Shown piece by piece: positions 35,086 through 43,822 of a stretch of 64,000 nucleotides of DNA. The stretch comes from TOLSYN sp963849065. GTDB lineage: Bacteria > Acidobacteriota > Terriglobia > Terriglobales > Acidobacteriaceae. The stretch spans positions 1 to 64,000 of the forward strand of contig CAWKFM010000005.1 of NCBI GenBank assembly GCA_963849065.1. The letters are read 5' to 3'. Position 1 is the stretch's first letter; every line of letters begins with the position of its first letter. Under the pieces are notes generated by a model that saw only the letters and a list, made by a program, of their open reading frames with translations, had not been told where the DNA came from and searched no databases. The translations under genes were made by a program, and so were the position numbers.

Positions 35086-36438
35086 ATGAGCGGGAATGAA
35101 AGTCAGCAATCCGAGGGGCGCAAGGTTGACCGAGAGCAGCAACTTGAGAACGAAAAACTCCGCAATGAGAACGAGAAACTCAAGTACGAGATCGAAGAAC
35201 TGAAGCGATGGCGTCAGAAGCTCTGGTTCGGCTTGATCTCCGGCGTGGTCTCTACTGCTGTCGCTGTCTTCATCTTTTTAATTGGACAGAACGCCTCCAA
35301 GAGCTTGGATCGTATTCACGCAAAAGATAGCCTGTATCAGGAAGCGCTAACCGACTTGGGCGACAAAGACCCCGCCCGAAGACTCTCAGGAATCACGGCT
35401 CTCAAGCACTTCCTCACACCTTCATCTCCCGAAGGAACTTTATTCCGATGGTTAACTTTTAGTTCGAACGAAAATGTCGAGGATCTTGCTCGAGAGGCGC
35501 GTAGGCATGATGCAGTTATTTTGCTGGTCGCCAGGCTCCAGAATGAAACTGACGTGGGAGTCATTCGACAAAGTCTGGCAGCGATTGAGTTAGCACCGGA
35601 GTTGCCCCTGCAAGACTTGGCAGACCTGAACCGGGATGCAGCCTTATCATTCGTTCAAAGTAGTGCTAAATTGTCCGGGCAGTTGCTGCTCGTAGAAAGT
35701 AGAAAAGCACACATGAATCAAGCGGATGCGTGCAAAAGAAAAGGGTTGGTTAGCTCAATAGAAACCGATATGCAAAACCTAGTGCTTCGTTCGCTAGCGC
35801 CGTCTGACGACACAGCAATGCAATCTGCTTTCGAGATATGGCCATTCCTCTATAGCCCGGTAGTTGAATCTCTGTTTGCGCGCCAGCAGCGTCAGATACT
35901 TAACTCCGATGCTAAGATACACATCGCAAAACTGTTCACAACTCCGACACAGACCGAAATAGACGCTAGTCGTGCTGACTTTCTCCAGAAGTCACTTTAT
36001 CTGGAAGCCACCAGCATCGCGCTGGCAGCGGCTGTGAATAGGCGCCAATGCACTTCCCAGGTTGATCTTGCGAGGGTGGCATTGGTTACAGGAGAACTCA
36101 ATCCCATACGTTCAAGCGATAAAGCCAATCCGCGACCAAGGGCGACTGAAGTACTCAATCTGGCTGGCGTAAATCTAAAGTACAGCTACTTCGGAATTCG
36201 TGTTTCATCCGTTTCGTTCGCTAAGGCCGACCTGTCCAACGCTGATATTAGGGAACTTACTATCGGGGAGGGAACTACCTTCGCGGGGGCGATCCTAAAT
36301 GGCGCGATCGTGGCCACGGAAGAGGCCAATGCCTTCACATCTGCACATGGCGAACTATCGGGCTCGGGGTCTGGAGCACAGAAAAAAAGTCGTGTCGACC
36401 ATGAGGAAGCTATACCTCCGTACTGTCCGACATCGTAA
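35086..36438 (+). CDS. Membrane-anchored coiled-coil protein with C-terminal pentapeptide repeats
   Basis: 450 residues. An N-terminal charged coiled coil (about 15-42, NEKLRNENEKLKYEIEELKR) is followed by one membrane segment (about 46-66, GLISGVVSTAVAVFIFLIG). The central 280 residues are helical and resemble armadillo/HEAT-like solenoids (ALTDLGDKDPARRLSGITAL). A short pentapeptide-like stretch (about 364-402: ANLxx/ADLSN patterns such as SFAKADLSNADI) is near the end. The topology suggests an inner-membrane protein with the large domain on one side. Function unknown; lower GC than the core genes, consistent with island origin. Confidence 0.65.
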   Translation: MSGNESQQSEGRKVDREQQLENEKLRNENEKLKYEIEELKRWRQKLWFGLISGVVSTAVAVFIFLIGQNASKSLDRIHAKDSLYQEALTDLGDKDPARRLSGITALKHFLTPSSPEGTLFRWLTFSSNENVEDLAREARRHDAVILLVARLQNETDVGVIRQSLAAIELAPELPLQDLADLNRDAALSFVQSSAKLSGQLLLVESRKAHMNQADACKRKGLVSSIETDMQNLVLRSLAPSDDTAMQSAFEIWPFLYSPVVESLFARQQRQILNSDAKIHIAKLFTTPTQTEIDASRADFLQKSLYLEATSIALAAAVNRRQCTSQVDLARVALVTGELNPIRSSDKANPRPRATEVLNLAGVNLKYSYFGIRVSSVSFAKADLSNADIRELTIGEGTTFAGAILNGAIVATEEANAFTSAHGELSGSGSGAQKKSRVDHEEAIPPYCPTS

Positions 36439-36568
36439 ACCAAAAAATCCTGTCCGGTCCTCAAGAGTCTGGGGATTTATGTTTCTACACTGCCGTTGCG
36501 TAAGCCGGAAGTGAACTACAAACTCAGCTTTTCGATTGAGTCGTTGCCTGGAAGTTCGGGAGGATCGA

Positions 36569-38068
36569 ATGTCTCTGCGCCGATTGTTGGTGGTTCTGTG
36601 TGTTTCGGCGGTTGTTCTCTGTGCATCGGCACCTTTATCCGCTCAGCATCTGGATGCCCCCAAGGCCGAGGTGTTTGGTGGCTATTCGTGGTATCACCCA
36701 GCAGGCACAGTCCAGGGCCACGATCTTCCGGATCTCAACAACGGTTGGGGCGGCCAGTTCACCTACAATTTGAATCGTTGGGCGGGAATCGCATTAGACG
36801 CAAACGGCCATTACGGTGACTTCGGCAATGCTCACTCCGTTACAGTAGGTCCACAGTTCAAGTTGCGCACGGAACGCTTCACGCCGTTCGCCGAGATTCT
36901 TCTCGGAGGGGAGCATTTCTCTCCGAAGCAACATTCCGAAGAGACCGATTTTGCGATCATCATTGGGGGCGGACTTGATTACAAGGTGACTCCCCGGTTC
37001 TCAATTCGCGCCATCCAGGCCGACTACGTGCACACCTCTTACAACGCGCCGACCCCATCGGGCAGTTCCAACATGCTGAATGGGGTTCGTCTACAGGCTG
37101 GCGTGGTTTTCAACTTCGGCCTACCCAAGGAGGAAGCTGCGGTGAGCGCGAGTTGTAGTGCGGAGCCGGCGGCGGTGGATGCCGGTGCGCCGGTCCTGAT
37201 CTCTGTGACCACGTCGGGCTTTATGGCTAGGCGCACACTGAGCTATTCCTATGCCAGCACCGGCGGGAAGATCTCGGGGTATGCGGCGAGCGCAACGCTG
37301 GACAGCACGGGGATGGGAGCGGGCAGCTATACGGTGACCGCCAGAGTTGTGGACAACGGCAAGGGGAAGCAGCAGCGGACGGCAAGCTGCCAGGCGACGT
37401 TTATGGTGAATGCGAAGCATCCGCCGACATTGTCGCTTTCTGCAAGCCCGGAGTCGCTGCGCTGTGGCGACTCTTCGACAATTACAGCCTACGGCAACAG
37501 TCCGGACAACCGTCCGTTGACCTATAGCTGCAACTCGACGGCCGGAAGCCTGAGCGGCAGCGGCGCGCACTACACTCTGGGCACCGAGGGCGTGCCGGAG
37601 GGAAGCATCACGGTCAACTGCACGACGACCGACGACCGCAACCTGAGTGCATCAGCGAGCACCGCGGTGCGGTGCAGCTATCCGCCGCCGGTGATGGCCG
37701 AGGCGCCGGTACCTCAGGCGAGCGAGCCCGGCACCATCGAGTTCAAGCGCGATGCCCGGCGCCCGACCCGTGTCGACGAGGAAGCCAAGGCTGAGCTCGA
37801 CCGTTATGCCGATGCCCTGGCCGCCGAGCCGGGCGCCAAAGGTGTGGTGGTTGGCTACGCCACGGCCAAGGAAGACAGGGCGAGGCGTGCCCCCGGGTTT
37901 GCGGCCCAGCGCGCCGTCAACACCAAGAGCTACTTGACCAACGAAAAAGGCATCGATCCTACACGGATCGAGCCGCGCACCGGTAGTGGTAACTTCCAGA
38001 AGGTTGACCTGTGGATCGTTCCAGAAGGAGCGACATTCCCGGACCAGGGCACCGCGGTGGTCCAATAG
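36569..38068 (+). CDS. Outer-membrane beta-barrel protein with Ig-like domains and OmpA-like C-terminal module
   Basis: 499 residues from the ATG at 36569, preceded by GGGAGG. Signal peptide (LRRLLVVLCVSAVVLCASA) is followed by an eight-strand-like porin barrel (about 25-185, FGGYSWYHP to AGVVFNFG). Two Ig-like or bacterial surface repeats with paired cysteines follow (about 190-375). The C-terminal 110 residues are an OmpA-like module, here in its natural type of host protein, possibly binding peptidoglycan. The same module ends the quinoprotein at 32671-34818. Predicted in the outer membrane; role structural or adhesive. Confidence 0.75.
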   Translation: MSLRRLLVVLCVSAVVLCASAPLSAQHLDAPKAEVFGGYSWYHPAGTVQGHDLPDLNNGWGGQFTYNLNRWAGIALDANGHYGDFGNAHSVTVGPQFKLRTERFTPFAEILLGGEHFSPKQHSEETDFAIIIGGGLDYKVTPRFSIRAIQADYVHTSYNAPTPSGSSNMLNGVRLQAGVVFNFGLPKEEAAVSASCSAEPAAVDAGAPVLISVTTSGFMARRTLSYSYASTGGKISGYAASATLDSTGMGAGSYTVTARVVDNGKGKQQRTASCQATFMVNAKHPPTLSLSASPESLRCGDSSTITAYGNSPDNRPLTYSCNSTAGSLSGSGAHYTLGTEGVPEGSITVNCTTTDDRNLSASASTAVRCSYPPPVMAEAPVPQASEPGTIEFKRDARRPTRVDEEAKAELDRYADALAAEPGAKGVVVGYATAKEDRARRAPGFAAQRAVNTKSYLTNEKGIDPTRIEPRTGSGNFQKVDLWIVPEGATFPDQGTAVVQ

Positions 38069-38113
38069 AACAACCTGAAGGCAGTTCCGCGCGTTACAGT
38101 GGAGATGGCTCAC
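37735..38113 (+). repeat. Inverted repeat, copy B (OmpA-like C-terminal module)
   Basis: Reverse-complementary to 32624-33010. It continues 45 bp past the stop codon to GGCTCACAGG, so the shared unit includes 3' untranslated sequence and is a recent duplication or conversion tract. Confidence 0.8.
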
Positions 38114-38159
38114 AGGAAGCCGCGGTAGTAAAGGAGACGCCGCTCGCGCACAGTTCGCG

Positions 38160-38183
38160 CACAATAAGAAATGTCTTATTGTG
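38160..38183 (+). terminator. Hairpin downstream of the outer-membrane protein gene
   Basis: Perfect 9-bp stem CACAATAAG/CTTATTGTG with a 6-base loop, about 90 bp after the stop, followed a few bases later by TCTTTTC. Plausible terminator. Confidence 0.5.
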
Positions 38184-38257
38184 TCCTATCCGTCTTTTCA
38201 ACGACATACAATTGCGACCCGTGTCGTGTAAGTTATTGAAAATACTGGTTAGCCAGT

Positions 38258-38303
38258 CCTTGACACGGTAGAGGTCAGGATTCGAGTCTCCTCGTTCCCG
38301 CCA
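38258..38303 (+). pseudogene. tRNA-Val(GAC) 3' half remnant
   Basis: CCTTGACACGGTAGAGGTCA gives the anticodon loop (GAC at 38262-38264), the 3' anticodon strand and the variable loop. AGGATTCGAGTCTCCT is a T-arm lacking one G of the expected stem, and CGTTCCCGCCA is a 3' acceptor strand with encoded CCA. The 5' half (acceptor strand and D-arm) is absent. This is the part of a tRNA gene that integrases usually target. Confidence 0.7.
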
Positions 38304-38309
38304 GATTCT

Positions 38310-38340
38310 AAGGGCTTAGCTCGTGCTAGGCCCTTTGCTT
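38310..38340 (+). terminator. Terminator of the tRNA-Val remnant
   Basis: An 11-bp stem AAGGGCTTAGC/GCTAGGCCCTT with a TCGT loop, followed by TGCTTTTG, starts 7 bases after the CCA end. It has kept its position behind the tRNA 3' half. Confidence 0.75.
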
Positions 38341-38521
38341 TTGTGACTACGTACCCGTTGCCGCAACCGCGAGCACCGACCCGTTCTGTGCGGTGTTGAG
38401 CGCCGGATTCACCAGCCAATCATTGCAGCTCTCTAGCGACCTATCGGCATAGCGCTAAAAGAATAGTATACATAGTTAAGATATGTATGCTATGTTTTTT
38501 GCACCGACCGAGAGGAGCTAC

Positions 38522-38863
38522 ATGTTCAAGATGGCAGTTCGGGTTGCGTATCGCATCGAGGGCCGATGTCCTAGGCACCGCGCCTACAACCCCATAAAGG
38601 AGGAGCAAGGGGGAATCAAGGGTGAATGTCCAGCGTGTTACGAGCTCCTGAACGCCTATCGGGCATACCTGGCGTTTCGGGAAGCGATTGAGAAGTTCGA
38701 GACCATGGTTCACCCGTTCATCACCACCAAGAAGGCGCGAGGAGGGGGCGCATACGGCTCTTGCACGTCTGCACCGGAATCGTCTTTGCCGGTCGGGCGG
38801 CGGAGCACAACTGCAAATGGCAATTTGATCGCTCCGGAGGCTCCTTCTGAAACACGCCAGTGA
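38522..38863 (+). CDS. Small cysteine-containing hypothetical protein
   Basis: 113 residues from the ATG at 38522, which follows GAGAGGAG. The N-terminal half has CPRHRAYNP and CPAC, a possible zinc-binding set, then a helix (LLNAYRAYLAFREAIEKFE). The C-terminal 40 residues look disordered. Not recognised. A partly palindromic AT-rich stretch (ATACATA...TATGTAT near 38468-38488) lies just upstream and may be its promoter or operator. Confidence 0.5.
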   Translation: MFKMAVRVAYRIEGRCPRHRAYNPIKEEQGGIKGECPACYELLNAYRAYLAFREAIEKFETMVHPFITTKKARGGGAYGSCTSAPESSLPVGRRSTTANGNLIAPEAPSETRQ

Positions 38864-39088
38864 AGAAAATGAACAGTGTAATGGGCGGATGCCGGGGAAG
38901 GGAATTGCTGCCGGCTTTTTGCTTTCTCTGTTTTTTTGGACGTGCCTTGGAGCGGTCCTGTGGCGTTGCGGGGTAATCCGGTGGTAGCGCTGGAAATTCC
39001 GGCGGTGGTGCCAATGATTTGCGCCTTCCAACCATCCCGTCACACTGCCGGCAATTCGTTAAGCACTTCCTCCGAGAGGATACCTAGA

Positions 39089-41584
39089 ATGAAATTAAAC
39101 CTGCTTTGTGCAGTGAACAGCTGGAAGAGATGGGCAGCCGTGTGTGCCGTGGTTCTGGCAATGGCTGTAACACTTGTTTCCCAGACCACGCAGCGCCCCA
39201 ACCGGATTACGCAGGAGTTGAACTCGGGGCCTGTGGTGACAATCTCTGGATCTGTACATCCGCTCACACGGCAGGCAAGTGACCTGGGTGAGGCGAACCC
39301 CGCCATGCGGCTGGAGTCGATGACGCTGAACACTGCACCGAGCGTGGCCGAGAAGGCAGAGCTGGATGCTCTCCTGGAGGCGCAGCAGAATCCGAAGTCG
39401 GCTCAATATCACCAGTGGTTGACGCCGGAGGAGTTCGGAACGCGCTTTGGACTGACTGAGCCAGACCTTAGCGCGGTGACGGGTTGGCTGGAGTCGCAGG
39501 GCTTCACGGTGAAGAGCGTGGCGCCATCGCGCAACCTGATCACGTTTTCCGGAGCGGTGGCGCAGGCGGAGCGTGCCTTCCATACGCAGATTCATCAGTA
39601 CAGGATTGGCGACGACACGCGCATTAGCAACGCTAGGGAGATCGCGATTCCACAGGGGCTGACTAACGTGGTGGCAGGGGTAGGCGGGCTGAGCGGATTC
39701 CGCCCGAAGCCGCGGGCGGCCGTGAAGCATCCGCATCCGCAATTCACCTCACAGTTCTCGGGGAATCACTTCCTGGCGCCGGGCGACTGGGCGACCATCT
39801 ATAACGTCACCCCGATCTACACCGCCGGCTACACCGGCACCGGGATGCATGTGGGCATAGCCGGGCAAACCTACTTCCCGCAGGAGGACATCGATGATTT
39901 CCGCGCGGCCGCCGGGCTAGGCGCGACGAAACTGAATATGGTCTGTATCAGCACGGCGGACTGCACCGACGTCGCAGGCGAAAGCGTTGGCGATATCGGC
40001 GAGGCGGACCTGGATGTGGAATGGTCGGGCGGCATCGCCCAAGACGCGACGGTGGACTTCGTCTATGCCGCCGCCGACGATCCGGATCAGGACGTGATCA
40101 GTGCCGCTGTCTACCTGGTGACGACCTACAAGGTAGATGGCGCAGTGGTACCCGTCATCAGCATCAGCTATGGAGATTGCGAGACTCAATTCTCGGCGAA
40201 CCAGAGAACTATATTCGATGGATTTCTGGAGGAAGCCGTAGCCCAGGGACAGTCGGTGCTGAACTCTTCGGGTGATGCGGGAGCAGCGGGCTGCGACCAG
40301 GGAAATACCACTTCCACGCAAGGGGCGGTTGCGGACTACCCGGCCTCAAGCCCCTACGTGACCGGCGTCGGCGGGACGACGTTCAGCGCCGACGGAAGCG
40401 CCAGCAGCCCCGAGCCGGGCGCGAATGAGTACTGGAGCTACAGCAGCACAGCCGACATCATCAGCTCGGCGCTGCAATACATTCCGGAGACGGGTTGGAA
40501 CGACACGGCCTACGATCAGTCACTCGATCCAACCAATACGCTGGCCTCCGGTGGCGGCGGAGTGAGTCTGTACTATGCCATGCCGGGCTGGCAGTGGGCT
40601 CCGAGCAATTACAGCGGGACACCAATGCGCTTTGTGCCCGATGTTGCCTTCTCCGCGTCGGCCTATCACGACCCCTACCTGATATGCTCGCAGATCTTCA
40701 CCTCTGCAACCGACCCATCGCAGACGGATGGTCCAAGCTGCGTGGACGGCTTCCGCGACTCGAACACGGACCTGATGGCGGTGGGCGGCACTTCGGCCAC
40801 CTCGCCCTCGTTTGCGGGAATGCTGACCCTGCTGGTGGAGAAGTACGGCAAGCAGGGAAACTTCAATCAGCCGCTCTACAGCCTGGCTGCGCAACCGCCG
40901 AACTATGCGGCAATCTTCCACGACATAGCGACGGGCAGCAACTCGCAGCCCTGTACCACCGGATCGACAGGTTGCGTGGGCGGACTGGTGGGCTACGAGG
41001 CCACGCCCGGCTACGATCTGGTGACGGGATTGGGCTCGATTAACGGCGGCGCGCTGTATGCGGCGCTGGCCCCTCCGACGTACACGTTGGGCGCATCCTC
41101 GAATTCGATTACGATCCCGGCCGGGAGCAACGCTCAGTTTAGCCTCAACCTGACCGCAACCAATTTCACGGGGACGGTTTCGTTTGCGACCAGCGTCAGT
41201 TCGATCAATGGCACCCCCTCGGCGGTTTCGGCGAGCGCGCCTTCGGTCAGCTTCGCCTCCAGCACGACGGGAGACTCCACACTGACGATCACGACCACGA
41301 CGAGTGCGGCCAGCCACTCGCCGCGGCTTCCATGGAAACGCGGCGGGCCGGTGATGTTCTGCGCTGTGCTGCTGGGTGCTCCGTTTACACGGCGCAGACA
41401 GCGGGCGCTCGCTGTGCTCCTGACGGCGCTGGCGATCTCGGCGGCGGGATTGCTTGTAGCCTGCAGCGGGAGCGACGGCAGTTCGACGCCGTCGCCACAG
41501 ACGTACACGGTGACGGTGACTCCGACGGGATCGGGCACGGTGATGAACCCGGCGGCGGTTACCGTAACGGTGACCGTTCAGTAA
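39089..41584 (+). CDS. Sedolisin-family (S53, kumamolisin-like) secreted serine-carboxyl protease
   Basis: 831 residues from the ATG at 39089 (GAGAGGA upstream). Signal or anchor segment (WAAVCAVVLAMAVTLVS), then an inhibitory Pro-kumamolisin prodomain (about 30-215, with QYHQWLTPEEFGTRFG), then the S53 catalytic domain: Glu and Asp in GEADLDVEW (nt about 40000-40026) and nucleophile Ser in GGTSATSPSFAGM (nt about 40785). The C-terminal Ca-binding loop DLVTGLGSING ends the domain. An Ig-like extension and a C-terminal hydrophobic segment (LAVLLTALAISAAGLLVA) follow. Acid-active extracellular endopeptidase, in keeping with acidobacterial ecology. All catalytic residues are present. Confidence 0.9.
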   Translation: MKLNLLCAVNSWKRWAAVCAVVLAMAVTLVSQTTQRPNRITQELNSGPVVTISGSVHPLTRQASDLGEANPAMRLESMTLNTAPSVAEKAELDALLEAQQNPKSAQYHQWLTPEEFGTRFGLTEPDLSAVTGWLESQGFTVKSVAPSRNLITFSGAVAQAERAFHTQIHQYRIGDDTRISNAREIAIPQGLTNVVAGVGGLSGFRPKPRAAVKHPHPQFTSQFSGNHFLAPGDWATIYNVTPIYTAGYTGTGMHVGIAGQTYFPQEDIDDFRAAAGLGATKLNMVCISTADCTDVAGESVGDIGEADLDVEWSGGIAQDATVDFVYAAADDPDQDVISAAVYLVTTYKVDGAVVPVISISYGDCETQFSANQRTIFDGFLEEAVAQGQSVLNSSGDAGAAGCDQGNTTSTQGAVADYPASSPYVTGVGGTTFSADGSASSPEPGANEYWSYSSTADIISSALQYIPETGWNDTAYDQSLDPTNTLASGGGGVSLYYAMPGWQWAPSNYSGTPMRFVPDVAFSASAYHDPYLICSQIFTSATDPSQTDGPSCVDGFRDSNTDLMAVGGTSATSPSFAGMLTLLVEKYGKQGNFNQPLYSLAAQPPNYAAIFHDIATGSNSQPCTTGSTGCVGGLVGYEATPGYDLVTGLGSINGGALYAALAPPTYTLGASSNSITIPAGSNAQFSLNLTATNFTGTVSFATSVSSINGTPSAVSASAPSVSFASSTTGDSTLTITTTTSAASHSPRLPWKRGGPVMFCAVLLGAPFTRRRQRALAVLLTALAISAAGLLVACSGSDGSSTPSPQTYTVTVTPTGSGTVMNPAAVTVTVTVQ

Positions 41585-41735
41585 GGTTTGCGTTGAACGA
41601 AAAGTCGTGTCCTCTCAGGCCGTTACGAGCTAAGGGCGGGCACGATTAAGAAGAAGCGAAGTTCTAGAGCACGGAGCATCACTTTTCTTAGAGGGGTACT
41701 GTGGCGCTGCAGAATCATTCGGAGGTAGCAATACG

Positions 41736-41957
41736 ATAAGCGATGAATTAGCCGTTTGGGAAGGTCGGCACTACTCGGTATCGGAGCTGGCGGAGATGTG
41801 GGGATTGTGTGCAAACACGCTCACAAAAATGTTTAGGAATGAACCAGGGGTGGTGAAGCTCTGCAGGCCACACCAAAAAGGAAAGCGAACCAAGACGACC
41901 TTGAGGATTCCTGCACCAGTGGTCGCCCGTGTGTACGATCGCTGTGTGAAGAAATAG
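41736..41957 (+). CDS. Small helix-turn-helix (excisionase-like) protein, start uncertain
   Basis: The frame ending at the TAG at 41955-41957 reads EGRHYSVSELAEMWGLCANT and then PGVVKL, TTLRIPAPVVARVYDR, the pattern of small MerR/excisionase-like DNA-binding proteins that accompany integrases. No ATG, GTG or TTG occurs in frame before the conserved part; the first ATG (41796) would cut the HTH. The gene may therefore be 5'-truncated, use a rare start, or be frameshifted. It converges with the integrase gene, with 5 bp between stops. Confidence 0.5.
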   Translation: MSDELAVWEGRHYSVSELAEMWGLCANTLTKMFRNEPGVVKLCRPHQKGKRTKTTLRIPAPVVARVYDRCVKK

Positions 41958-41962
41958 GGATA

Positions 41963-43042
41963 CTACTTGGCAGCAGCCCACACGGTCTTTACAGCTTCAT
42001 CCAAGGCCTTCTGTCGTGATGCTACCCATGGTGCGTAGTGCTTGTAGACGATAGCTGGTGTGTTGCCAAGGATCGCTGCCACGTGCTCCACAGTAACCCC
42101 ATTCTCCAGTAATTCCACGGCCATGGTATGCCGGAACATATGGGGATGCCCTTTCACGTTGGCAAGGGTGAACAGCTTGGTAATGCTCCGCTGCCAATCA
42201 GCCGTACATGATTTCAATTCACCTTTGCCGCTCCAGAAAAAGTATTCATCGTTGCCCAGACCCTTCAATTCTTCAATCACGAATGGTGGAAGGGGAACAT
42301 GAACAGTGGAGCCAGTTTTCTGTGTTCGCAACATTAGCCGACCGTCCATAACCGAAGTCTTCCTAAGCTTGGTTGCATCGGAAATTCTCAAGGCAGCATA
42401 TCGAAGAACGTAGATGAAGGCACGCAGCCGTTTCTGATTGTTGTAGCCGAACGAATTACGGGCGGGGTATTGGTTTACCGCTTCGATGATGGCTTTGAAT
42501 TCATCTGCGGTGAAGGGAATCACCGGAGCACTTTTGACCAATGGCTTCTTGATTAGCTTGGCAGGATTCTTGGAACACCATTCCAATTCTTCGCAGAATT
42601 TGTTGAACGTTCGTAGCCGTTCGATCTTTTTCCCAACCGTTAAAGCTGAATCAGGAAGTTGGGCAACGTACTTCTTCAAAGTCTCCAGCTTGAAAAGAGC
42701 ACGTACGGTAGAGATGCCCTTGGCCTCACACCATGTCGCTAAGGGATTCAGGGCTTCTCTATATTTGCCCTGTGTGGCCTTCCCCAGGTTCCGTGCCGTG
42801 CAATCGTTCAGGAAAGCTTTTACGGCCTCGGAAGGGCTACTATCCTTGGGCGCGTCATCCCCCGCGTCCATCTTCAACAGCTTGTCTGATGCGATCTCCC
42901 AATTAGCCGTATCTAGGGATTTGCGTACCCGCTCCCCGTCCTTGGTTCCCTCAGCCCACAGTGGGCAACCACACTTCTTGAATCCACGACCCTTGGCTAG
43001 GTGTGGGCAGTTCAGCAGGTGACGACGAAAAAGTTTAAGCAC
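41963..43042 (-). CDS. Tyrosine recombinase/integrase
   Basis: 359 residues. An N-terminal cysteine-bearing segment (KKCGCPLW, about 22-29) is followed by a SAM-like core-binding domain (about 70-165) and the catalytic domain: Arg219 (ALRISD), Lys242 (QKTGS), His301 and Arg304 (HMFRH), and Tyr336 (YKHY). The usual second His in the LGH motif is Asn327 (LGNTP), a variation seen in part of the family. Its 5' end is about 100 bp from the 3' end of tmRNA, the classical location of an integrase that uses ssrA as attachment site. It probably mobilised all or part of the accessory region to its left. Confidence 0.9.
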   Translation of the reverse strand: MLKLFRRHLLNCPHLAKGRGFKKCGCPLWAEGTKDGERVRKSLDTANWEIASDKLLKMDAGDDAPKDSSPSEAVKAFLNDCTARNLGKATQGKYREALNPLATWCEAKGISTVRALFKLETLKKYVAQLPDSALTVGKKIERLRTFNKFCEELEWCSKNPAKLIKKPLVKSAPVIPFTADEFKAIIEAVNQYPARNSFGYNNQKRLRAFIYVLRYAALRISDATKLRKTSVMDGRLMLRTQKTGSTVHVPLPPFVIEELKGLGNDEYFFWSGKGELKSCTADWQRSITKLFTLANVKGHPHMFRHTMAVELLENGVTVEHVAAILGNTPAIVYKHYAPWVASRQKALDEAVKTVWAAAK

Positions 43043-43144
43043 TTCAGCCCTTTCTTTGTCAGGGCTGATAGCTTAAACCTTGGGCACGTATCCGTCACGT
43101 CTAATTTTCTTGGTTGTAACTGATTGATTCTAAATACGTTTGCA

Positions 43145-43512
43145 TGGTGGAGGCGAGGGGAGTTGAACCCCTGTCCGAAAACGCTGAAAGCAAGGAGCCT
43201 ACATGCTTATTCGATTCAAGCCGTGGTCATTACCCACAACGTTCGCCATCTACGCTAAGAATCGGCAAGAAACGTAGCTGGCTAGCCTGTTGATCTCGCT
43301 CCCGCCCCCAGACGTAGGGCCTTGAGCCAGCCTACTGTGCGACGTCCTGACCGCAGCCCGTAGGCGAAGCCGCGGAGAACGGCAACTTAACTAATTAAGC
43401 TGCGTAAGCCAGTTCAGTGTTGGCAACTGTGTTTTTTTCACACGATTAAGGGTGCGTGAACCCCTGCATGCCTCCTGGCCGCAACCGTTCCCGTCGAAGC
43501 CGTGACGCCCCC
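43145..43512 (-). ncRNA. ssrA: tmRNA (ssrA)
   Basis: The 5' end GGGGGCG and 3' end CGCCTCC-ACCA form the 7-bp acceptor stem with one G-U pair. The 3' T-arm (GGGGTTCAACTCCCC) and the 5' domain CACGGCTTCGACGGGAACGG are standard tmRNA. The message part encodes a tag ending ANTELAYAA before TAA (43395), with a second in-frame TAA soon after. Length 368 nt and intact, so functional in ribosome rescue. The CCA end faces the integrase. Confidence 0.95.
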
Positions 43513-43822
43513 AAAAAATCTGTACCCAGCCGAGACCCCAGTTTTTGAGTCTCGGTCGGGCTCCGCTTTGCCGCGCCAGTTTCGGTCAGCAGCGTGCGGA
43601 AATCTTCTGCGTCGTGGCCGCTCCTTTCGCCGGAATTTCCGGTTGGAGCTGCCGGCTTGGTCCGCCGCAATTTCTCTGCGGACCCGAATGGTCAAGGACC
43701 ATTTCAAAGAGCTCCTTCCACCTTACACGATCCGTGCGGTGGAAGCTACGTTAGAAGCTTACAGAAGCTTTAACGTACACAGAGTTAGATGCACGAAACC
43801 CGCCGCGCGATCTTTTGTGCCG
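43513..43822. other. Gap between tmRNA and mqnA
   Basis: Holds an inverted repeat CCGAGAC...GTCTCGG (43530-43555) and an A-run at 43513-43518 that reads as T-run on the minus strand just before tmRNA. It could be the mqnA terminator, and the gap should also contain the ssrA promoter. No protein gene is supported. Confidence 0.45.

Noticed and set aside
38221..38303. Functional tRNA-Val
   Set aside because: The 5' acceptor strand and D-arm are missing and the T-stem lacks a base.
39205..39235. Possible second copy of the tmRNA 3' end (GGAGTTGAACTCG)
   Set aside because: It lies inside the intact sedolisin gene and the match is limited to about 12 bases.
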